Part shown: piece after piece, positions 55,914 to 64,000 of the stretch | Numbering within the stretch: position 1 is the stretch's first letter | Layout of the letters: each line of letters starts with the position of its first letter | Assembly (NCBI GenBank): GCA_002104985.1 | Contig: MCGO01000010.1 | Location: 434,001 to 498,000 of the forward strand | Length of the DNA stretch: 64,000 nucleotides | Source of the DNA: Rhizoclosmatium globosum | Taxonomy: Eukaryota; Chytridiomycota; Chytridiomycetes; Chytridiales; Chytriomycetaceae | Direction of reading: 5' to 3' | Program-made: the position numbers and the translations under genes | Notes under the pieces: model-generated | The model's input: only the letters and a program-made list of their open reading frames with translations | What the model was told of the DNA's origin: nothing | The model's database searches: none

Positions 55914-58900
55914 ATGGCAACCACAAAGACGAACGTGACGATTGCCTTCATAGGCCCATATCGATGGTACGCGATGAAAATGTAACTGTTCTTCTTACTT
56001 GCATATCTTAGGCTTCCGGGATTGAAGTATAACGGGACTTTGGTCACCAACGACATCTGGACTGCAGTGAATATGACGAACTACATCTACGACTTCTTCC
56101 AACCTACTGCACCTGGAGTATTCTATTGGTGTGACATTGCAGGCGATCTGGCCATCCAGGCCATAAACGCGAACGACAGCCTCCTCCCAAACATTCACAT
56201 CAACATCAAGCGATACAATGACGCAGGTCCTCCATACAAATCTCCTGGATATACTCTTGCCCACACTATGCCTGAAATCATAGCCGATCAAGATGTCATT
56301 GCAATATTTGCTGATTTCGATCGTAAGGTGACGGGGTACAGCGGTGAAGTGATGTCAATCGCTGAAGTACGTTTCAGGTCTATGCTTACACTTTGCTTAT
56401 CTCACATTATATTATTTAGCTCCCTTTCTGTGGAATCGAGACGTTTTCATTCAAAATGTTGAATCGATACAAGTATCCGTATCTTATGCAGATGATGACA
56501 AGTACTGATTTTTTCTTCATGTTAATTTTGACCTAAGGCCTTTTCTAAATTGAAATATTTAAGTGGCTGGGATTGCACAGGCGACTTACTTGCTTTTGCA
56601 ACAGTGGAACGTTCGTCGTATGGCGATAATTTATTCCTACAGTAACAATGAATGGACTTCACGTAAGTAACATGATTGAAAATTAAAAGTTGAAGCGTGT
56701 ATTCTCTGCAGAGGCATATTCCATTATCGATTATATTTCTCGTGGTGGGGTTACAATCTTGACGCAATTGAATTCGGATTTAGTGTTGACGCCCGGTGGT
56801 GTTGATTACCTCGCTAGCATGTTGCAGCTTGTTGATGCACGATATATAATGATTGTTTCGGATGTCTACAATATCGCGGATGTGTACTATAGTCTGGCCA
56901 ACAGGAACGCCTCAGTTGGCCCTGACTATGTTTGGCTTGGTAATTTTCCACCAGTTGTAAACGGAGATGGAACAAAAAGTAAGCGTCGTTTTCTGTGCCA
57001 GGTTATAATAACGTCTGTGTAGTTTATGGTCCAAACTTTTTCAAATTGAGTCGTGGATTCATTTTCATTGCCGGAGGCAATATGCCCACGCAATATAGCT
57101 CTAACTTAATGAATACATTCACTGCGAAAGTTAACAATATAACTGCTCCACTTGGGTGAGCAACAAGTAATCAAACATTGTGAGTCAATCTAACTTACAA
57201 CGTTTAGGGCAAACCCTTCACCATTCAACATCGGAAATATTAATATGGCTATTGCTTATGACTGTGCTGGGCTATTAGCAAGTGGATTTCAGAAAGTACT
57301 AACATCCAACCCACAATTTACACCGCAAATGCTCGCCTCGAGGAAACTAAATGCATACATGAATTCAACGCTGTTCGAAAACACAGGATATAGAGGAATC
57401 AGCGGGGATCCTATGATAATGGGACCGGGAGGTGATTTGGCAAAGTGAGTCAACACTAACGTTTGCTTACACTAACTCCAAATACCAGCCCGTATTTTTA
57501 TCAATACCTTGCCGGAAGCGCTCCATTTCCAGATCCTATACGTGAGAAGTAAAATTCTTTCGTACTTGGTATTCATCATCATCAACACAGCATTTGCAGT
57601 CACGGATATTGGCCTAACGACATTCTACAACATCCCAAATCAAACTGTAGTACTCTTTGATGGTATGACTATAGAATGTCAAAAACACGAGCTAACAAGC
57701 TTGCTCAAACAGGGACAGCAAATATTGTTCCAGATGGACCAATTTACGTGGAACAAGTCCTACTTCCATCCAACACTCAGGGAAAAGTATTAACGGCGAT
57801 TGCCGGAATTGGAATAGTGTTCAGTTGTTGCGTATTGCTCGTTACGCTGATTTGTCGTCGTTCCCAGACCATTCGAAATGGATCCGTTCTTTTCCTAAGC
57901 TTTATTGCGGTTGGATCGGTATTTCCGTACGCGTCCATATTCTATCACTTGTATCGCTCGTCTACGACCTCCTGTAACGGCCGATTGTGGTTACCGGCTC
58001 TTGGGTTCAGCATCGTATTCGGCTCCATTTTTGTCAAGAATATGAGAATGCATATCATCTTCACGCCTGAATACATGATTTCGCCGAAACTGCTGAAAGA
58101 CTGGTGAGTTGGAATTTTCAGCAAACTACTTACGGTTCTAATTAAACATAAAATAAAAATAGGGTTATGATTACTGCAATGTGTGTAATTGTTGGACTCG
58201 AGGGATTATTTATTGGATTATGGACTTCATTTTCTCCCCTGAAAAGCTCCTTGACCCTTGGGAACAGTCTTGCTTTTACGTACAGCTGTGTTTATTCGCC
58301 TCACGCTCCTGTCTGGCCAACGGTTCTTCTCTGGGTATACAATGCCCTTCTTTTGATTGGTACACTTGTTGTTGGTATGCTCACCTGGAACGTCAAACCC
58401 CAATTCAACGAGTCCACGTATATCTACCTGTCGTCTATTTGTGTTACTATCATATCGCTCCTTCTCCTCGCATTTGGCCAATCTGCAGACACATCTACTT
58501 TCAGTTCAATGGTGCAAGCTATTGGAGTCTGGTTCATGACCACATTTACCATGTTGCTGTTATTCGGTCCAAAACTGTTACTTCTGGTTGTTGATACGGA
58601 AGGTGGCTTGACGTCAAGTTTCTTGCGGTCAGTTTGGAAGCCACAGTCGAACCAGGTGACTTCGGATATGGATCGTCGAGGAACAAATGTTACTCTTGGA
58701 GGGACTGCGACAGGAGGCAAGAGAAATACTTTGACGTTGGATGCAAATCATGCACCAGGACGGAATTCTCTTTTGGGTACTGGTGTAAAGTCACAGGCTA
58801 TTGCAATCTCAATTCCATGCCTTAAGAAATTTGGAGTTTCATTTACAATTAGGAAGAAGAATGGGCTGGATGATTTGTGGCGCACTGCATTGATGGGAAT

Positions 58901-59150
58901 GTATCAGTTGAATGGAAAGGTTTCGTTGGTATTTATTGGGATTGAGGATTCCGCTTTCAGTATCAAAGTTCCAACGAATGTGATGATACGGTCTTTGATA
59001 CTCAAAGACCAGCAAGGAGTTCCTGTTCAATATCGTGTTGAGTTGGAGTGTGTTTCAACAAAGTTGAATATGAAGATTGACTTTGACCAGCAAGCATCAG
59101 CTGACGATTTTTTGGGCAATTTCAAGCAGTTATTACAGACACAGAAGTAA
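55914..59150 (+). CDS. Class C (GABA-B-like) G-protein-coupled receptor with extracellular ligand-binding domain
   Basis: About ten exons. The extracellular part is a periplasmic-binding-protein-like fold: TKTNVTIAFIGPYRW, then LPGLKYNGTLVTNDIW, DLAIQAINANDSLLPNIHIN, VTGYSGEVMSIAE, ATYLLLQQWNVRRMAIIYSY, VDARYIMIVSDVYNIADVYY and NMAIAYDCAGLLASGFQKVL, with several N-glycosylation sites. Seven membrane helices follow from AIAGIGIVFSCCVLLVTLIC through IVFGSIFVKNMRMH, ITAMCVIVGLEGLFIGLWTS and TLLWVYNALLLIGTLVVGML to GVWFMTTFTMLLLFG. FLSFIAVGSVFPYASIFYHL and the conserved NxR (KNMRMH) are class C traits. The C-terminal 180 residues hold a Gly/Thr-rich linker and a folded-looking domain (FGVSFTIRKKNGLDDLWRTA onward). 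The frame shifts near 57,675, just before ANKLAQTGTANIVPDGPIYV, and one missing base would repair it. Ligand unknown. Confidence 0.85.
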
Positions 59151-59270
59151 TTGAGGAGTTTCTACTTTAATAAACGATAGCAAACGGCAACAGTGACCCA
59201 AAATACGAGATGAAAAAGAAAAGTAAGCAATGAAAAGGCAAAAAAATCAAGCGGTGGAAACTGAGGGGCA

Positions 59271-62200
59271 TTATTTCTTCTAAGAATACATACAGTTAGT
59301 ACAATATATGGAGACTTTGAAAAATAAAGTTACAAACCTTCTTCTGACTCAAGCTTCGGACAATGCCACCCAATTTGGCCGAGAAAGATGATCCTCTCGA
59401 CATACTAGGTACAGTTCCAGATGGTGCAACGTAAAGAGCGTCCTTATCAACACTCTTTGTGGAAACGGCGCTTGGAGTCGTTGTACGAGCGCTCAACACA
59501 TCGATAACGACATTCTCCACTGGAGTCTTACTCGTTACTTCTTGACCACTAACAGGACTTAGTTGCTGAGGAATCGTCAAAAGCTGTTGGAGCTGGGAAG
59601 GGGAGGTCAAGGCAGTTGGGGCAGACTCGTCAATGCTGTGAGACTTTCGAGGAGGTTCAGGAGCAGAGGCTTCTGCTGCTGGAGCAGTTACAGCAATTGG
59701 GGCAGAAGGAGTTGACGGCTTCAAGATGCTTTGAGTGTTTCTTGCCATGGAAGGAGCAGTAGCCGCAGGAATTGGAGCGAGTTCAGCAGGCTTCTTCAAG
59801 TTCACCTCAGAAGTCCGCTTAGAGCTGGCCCCAGAGATAGATCCCATTCTTCTCCAGCTAGAGAAAGAGGCTTTCCATGTGCTTGGCTCGCCTCCATTTT
59901 CGCCAGCAGCAGTATTGTCCTTTGCTTGCTTGAGGAACGTATTGTCAGTAATCGCAATAGACGCGGTCTTCTTGAGTCGTGAGGCTTCAGCAGTGGCAGG
60001 AGACGGTGCTTGGGCGTTGGAGTAAGCACGGCCACGGTTCACGATAGAGCTAGCAGCATTAGACATCATTTCACCGAAACTGTACTTGGAATTTGTCGAA
60101 GTAGAAGGTGACTTGGCCCGTTCAGTTGCAGACGCCGCAGAAGTTGAGGACATGGGAACAGGAGTCAAGACGGGTGGAGGAGTAGTAGCAGGAGCGAAGC
60201 CAACCAACCACTCATGCCTCATTGCTTCGTCAGGCTTCATGCGCCGTTCGGGGTCCCACTCCAAACACCTCTCTAGGAAGTCTAAGAACATCACGTCTGT
60301 TGTACGAAGGATATGGCTCAAGTTCTTAGTTCCAGGTTTGCGCTTCTTGCCTCTGGAATCAGTAAAGCTTCTAGGTTGATTGTGTTCAAAGAAGAGTTTT
60401 CGGCGAGATCCACGCTCAATGATATATTCAGGTGGAACCCCCTTGACTTCCATAATACACGCCAATTGATGTTGTTCGTTCTCTCCTGGGAATAGAGGGT
60501 AGCCAGTGAGGAGCTCCGCAATAATACATCCAACAGACCACATATCAATTGCAGTGTTATAAGAGGAGCCAAGAATAACTTCCGGACTACGGTAGAATCG
60601 ACTTTGAATGTAGGTGTAAACCTTTTCATGCTCAAAGCAAGCACTTCCGAAGTCAATAACTTTGATATCATAGAGAGGGCTGTGTTGGTTGAATTCGGGA
60701 TCAATAAAGGACCGAGGAAGTCCAGTGGAAGATGAGGGAATCAAGTCGCATTTTTGAGGTTGCGCGAAGCTTGGATCACACAAAAGAATGTTCTGTGTTG
60801 GATGTTTTAGAGGATTTGCACCATGCGTCCTTGAAAACTGCTTACCTCTGGTTTCAAATCACAGTGGATAGCCTTAATGTTGTGCAAAAGCTGCAAACAC
60901 TTTAAAATCTGAACAGTGAATGACTTCAAAACGCCCATGTGAATTCCACGGAATCCTCCAGACTTGACCCATTCATACAAGTTAATACCGAGCAATTCAA
61001 ACGTAATAACCAAATGACCACGGAAATAAAAGCTATCTTGCATATGGACCAGGTGATGAGACATGTCAGAGTCCTGCCAAGAAATCAATTTGAGTTTCAT
61101 AAACTACTAAAACGAAAGCCTCACCTCTCGTCGTAAGCGATCCAAAACTTTTACTTCTACAACACCTTGCTTTTCAAACCGTTTCTTGTTCCTAATAATC
61201 TTGACGGCGACAATTGTCTTGGTCTTGTGGTCAAAACACTTCAAACACTGACCAAACGATCCTTTGCCGAGCAAAGAAATACATTCGTATCTGTATCCAA
61301 TATGGTCATGAGCTGTCCAATAATAATCTCCCCTTGAATCGTCATATCCTAGTTTATCACAAAGCAGTATAAGTTAAGGTGACCCCTTAAATCCTGCCAC
61401 CTCTCCGAACTTACCCTGATTAAAGATTTGAGTCAAATCTTCTTTGGTCAGGTTCTCCTGAGGTACTCCAACAGCTCCAGATCTTCGTCTGGGTGTGCCA
61501 ATTTTGTCGACACCCATGGCACCAGCAAAGTAAATGTGGGGGTATTGGAAGACTTCGTGGAGCTCATATGGCGAAAGAAGGTCTCTGTAGTACTGCACTG
61601 TAATTTCAGGGGAGAGAGGGAGACGGAGAGATGGTTGCGGTTGCTGCACTGGTGGGGGTGGAGTCGGAAGTGGTTGCTGAGGCGGGGCTGTGTCGGCAAG
61701 TTGCTGTGGTGGAGACGTTGGCGATGTGGGACTCTGTGGGCCTTGTTGAGATTGGAGTTGACGGTAATTTGGATTGAGCATTTGCTGTTGCTGCTGATAA
61801 AAGTGGTTTGGAGCGGGAGTTGGCAATTGATTCGAGTTTGAAGTAGTAAGTGAACGGGAATGCAACGACAGACGATGGGCAAGCTGTTGCTGTTGCTGCT
61901 GTTGGGATTGTTGTGGGGTCTGGGTGATACCGGCCGAGTTTGCGCCACCAGCCGCCGCCTCTTTCGCCGCCGCAATGGCAGCAGGGTTCAAAGCCATTGA
62001 GCGACGGACTGGGGCGGCGGCCACCGTTGACGATCGCTGCATCTTCACGTCGGTGTTTACGATCATTGAGGTGCGTTGCGGAGGCTGGCCGGACATGAAG
62101 ACCTGCGAGCCGTGCTTTGAGTCGCGCTGGGCCTTGGCAATTGAGAGACGCCGCCTGCGAAGCCGTCAGTACCACTCAACGACCCACCCTGACACCCTTA

Positions 62201-62483
62201 AGCAATCAAGTCCAATTACTCACTCTCTGTCCCCGGCCATGCGTTCCAGCGTTGCATTCATCTGCACTTGCGGGTCTTCGGCACGGGAGGTTCCTGAGAG
62301 AGATGCCTCTGAGCGGCCTGTGCCTGAGAGGGGCTGTTGCTGTTGTTGCTGTTGTTGGAGTGTTGTCGCTGTCTGAGCCGCCGCTGCAGCGCCCAGACTT
62401 CCGTTTGACGCCCGTGATTGTCTGTTTCGCGATCGGTTTCGCACGAGCTGAGCCTCTGAGGCTGTGGTGTCCTTGTTCTCCAT
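59271..62483 (-). CDS. DYRK-family protein kinase (DYRK2/Pom1 class) with polyglutamine N-terminus
   Basis: Six exons in phase (62483-62224, 62154-61415, 61348-61125, 61073-60846, 60792-59338, 59279-59271), about 971 residues. The N-terminal 320 residues are Gln/Pro/Ser-rich. The DH-type motif [20 protein letters not shown], then [14 protein letters not shown], marks the class II DYRK branch. Kinase core: [24 protein letters not shown] (Lys), [12 protein letters not shown] (catalytic loop, Cys in place of Arg, as in DYRKs), VIDFGSACF (DFG) and [13 protein letters not shown] with the self-phosphorylated Tyr. The last 330 residues are Ser/Thr/Ala-rich. Such kinases phosphorylate Ser/Thr and set polarity and cell-cycle timing (Pom1 in fission yeast). 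The final exon has only two codons and a stop after a TACTAAC intron. Confidence 0.95.
61869..62360. repeat. Two CAG/CTG-type tracts encoding polyglutamine in the DYRK gene
   Basis: On the plus strand, ctgttgctgttgctgctgtt near 61,884-61,905 and a similar ctgttgttgctgttgttg near 62,340-62,358 encode runs of Gln on the minus strand. The DNA between the two is ordinary coding sequence and an intron. Confidence 0.8.
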
Positions 62484-62947
62484 CGCCCTAGTTTGTTTGT
62501 TCGTTTGTTTGAATGACAAGTGTCTTTGCCTCTGTAACAGCGCCTTGGTTGACTAATGCCTCCCAGTGATTGAACCAGAGACTAGTTGTTAAGTAGAGGG
62601 CCTTCAACGGAAACAAGAGTGATCACACGGAAGGTGGCCTTGTGTCCTTCAACGTTTCAAGTCGAAATTGGGTCTGAAGCCAAAAATTTTCGTTCCTGTG
62701 GGAATCATCATTTCCACTCCATTGATGGGATATCTTCGATCTTTCGGGGGGTCGGCTAGGTGTACTTGTTTGTGAAGGCAATTGGATGGCTAACTGCTGT
62801 TGAGACAAATGGCTTGGACCTAACTACTATGTCCGCCACTATATCCATGCATAACAGCATCAAGGAAGCATAATTGTACTTAAATCAAAATCAAGCTACT
62901 TTTTTCCACGTGTTTCGTTAATGAGGTTGACAGGAAATTCCAGCAAA
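62484..62947. promoter_or_regulatory. Divergent promoter region between DYRK kinase and NTF2-like gene
   Basis: 464 bases between the DYRK start and the preferred start of the right-hand gene. A minus-strand open frame (62,623-62,808) shows no coding trait. A CACGTG E-box-like site (tttttccacgtgtttcg) lies near 62,900, just upstream of the right-hand gene. Confidence 0.4.
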
Positions 62948-64000
62948 ATGCCCTTCATTCGAATTGGACCTGTCCTCAGTCGCAGCTCCCATTGTTTCTT
63001 CACGCTGGATTATGGCTACATTCGGAACTCGCGTCGATTGGCTCAAGCGTTCCGAGATGGTTTCTCAGTGCGAACCAACTCTTCCTCAACACAGCCAAAC
63101 CGGCCCTGGGCCCAAATCGGCAAAGGAACTGAGGTCATCCAACAAGATCTCGGTTCTACTTTCTTTCAGCTTCACGGACGAGGTGGCTTCATTGGCCTCT
63201 CAAACCTTTCAATCTACCATAAGCAAATCACCGTCAGCGACCCGTTCCACTATCCTGTTATCCCTCAACCCCCTTCTCCAACTCTCACAAACTCTTCTGC
63301 TTCTCAGCATTCTGAGCATCACCATCACAAACCCCACCTACCGAAAATACCTCCAGTTTTGATCCCCATCCTTCCCCCAGCATCTCACAAATCATCCGAA
63401 CAAACAGAAGCAACATTTGGTCGAGGAGGATACTTGCTTAAAGGGCGTATTGCATACACAGCGTTTGTTGCTTGTATACGCTTCCTCCTCCTACTCTATT
63501 ACGACGACCCATCTCTGGAAATCATCCGCGCACGTACAGTCACTGGCCGTCTGAAGAAAACAGACCTAGACGATGAATATCCGAAAAGCACAACTGTTTG
63601 GCGACGCGAACGGAAAGACGATGTTCCGATTCCTGTTGGGAAGCAAGAGAATGTGAAACTGGTTCTACGATGGATGTTTGAAGGTATGCATTTCTCGTTT
63701 ATTCGCGAGGGCGGAAAATGGCCTGTTTGAATGAAAGTTGCATCGTGAGATGACACTGACGCGATGACTCACTTTAGGGACACCGCGGCATAAATTACTA
63801 TATGCAAAACTCTTGAATCCTTTGACGTCACCTCAACCATCCATTTATGAAGGAGTGTTTGTGTACACGTTTGAAGGTCAACAGGGGCTTGTCATCAATC
63901 ATCGTTTAGAAAGCATGAGTCCAACGCCGTGGGTGCCTAAAGTATGTCGATGGTGGTTGGATAGGAAAGCAAAAGCTCGACAACAAACACAGGAGGAACG
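62948..64000 (+). CDS. NTF2-like-fold (DUF2358-type) protein, cut by right window edge
   Basis: Exon 1 (62948-63683; an ATG at 62921 in the same frame is the alternative start) and exon 2 (from 63778) join in phase and stay open to the window end. The N-terminus (MPFIRIGPVLSRSS, then a basic Arg-rich stretch) could be a mitochondrial presequence. The core resembles NTF2-like proteins of the DUF2358 kind: NLSIYHKQITVSDPF, then GGYLLKGRIAYTAFVACIRF, LVLRWMFEGTPRHKLLYAKL and YEGVFVYTFEGQQGLVINHR with LESMSPTPW. The pattern Trp-x-Phe-Glu-Gly then Tyr-Glu-Gly-x-x-x-Tyr-x-Phe then His is the usual one. A Pro/His-rich loop (residues about 100-150) interrupts the fold. No enzyme activity is known for this group. 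Substrate and partner unknown. Confidence 0.6.

Overview
The window is nuclear DNA of a flagellated (zoosporic) fungus, most likely a chytrid. The genes are eukaryotic and packed closely. They carry short GT-AG introns of about 45-130 nt, often with a CTAAC or TACTAAC branch site. Core fungal genes (VPS4, coronin, SEC7, PRP39, RPB3, UTP12) lie beside genes that non-flagellate fungi have lost: an axonemal CFAP144/FAM183 protein, a CFAP97-domain protein and a centrin-type EF-hand protein. A class C (GABA-B-like) receptor and a gp91phox-type NADPH oxidase also fit a chytrid. The phylum is an inference from gene content.

Layout. 1-8.4 kb, minus strand: the first residues of a cytochrome b5-domain protein, a GDA1/CD39 apyrase, a five-exon seven-transmembrane protein, a conserved unknown protein, and a GUCD1-like protein with an insertion of roughly 745 residues. 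8.7-16.2 kb: an LCLAT/CST26-type acyltransferase (+), NADPH oxidase (-), coronin (+) and VPS4 (+). 16.3-24.3 kb: a C2H2 zinc-finger protein (-), a Sel1-repeat/F-box-like gene (+), a coiled-coil protein with a W2-like C-terminus (-) and a CMTR1 cap methyltransferase with an RGG N-terminus (+). 24.5-28.8 kb, minus: UTP12 and a centrin-like gene. 28.9-41 kb, plus, very tightly spaced: GALE, CFAP144, SEC7, PRP39 and a D-lactate dehydrogenase-type enzyme. 41-47.2 kb: a BCS1-like AAA ATPase (-), fumarate reductase, RPB3 and ALKBH6 (+). 47.4-51.4 kb, minus: a coiled-coil protein with a Cys cluster and the CFAP97 protein. 51.6-64 kb: an F-box/LRR protein, aspartate aminotransferase and the class C receptor (+), a DYRK kinase (-), and an NTF2-like protein running off the right edge (+).

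The genes form no single pathway. Two themes recur: the flagellum (centrin-like, CFAP144, CFAP97 and perhaps the coiled-coil gene at 48 kb) and signalling (class C receptor, 7TM protein, DYRK kinase, NOX). Many models need one extra base to stay in frame, usually at a short homopolymer. These sites are dense between about 33 and 49 kb and rare elsewhere. Because essential genes are hit, I read most of them as uncorrected single-base deletions in the assembly rather than gene decay. I saw no tRNA, rRNA, CRISPR array or recognisable transposon.
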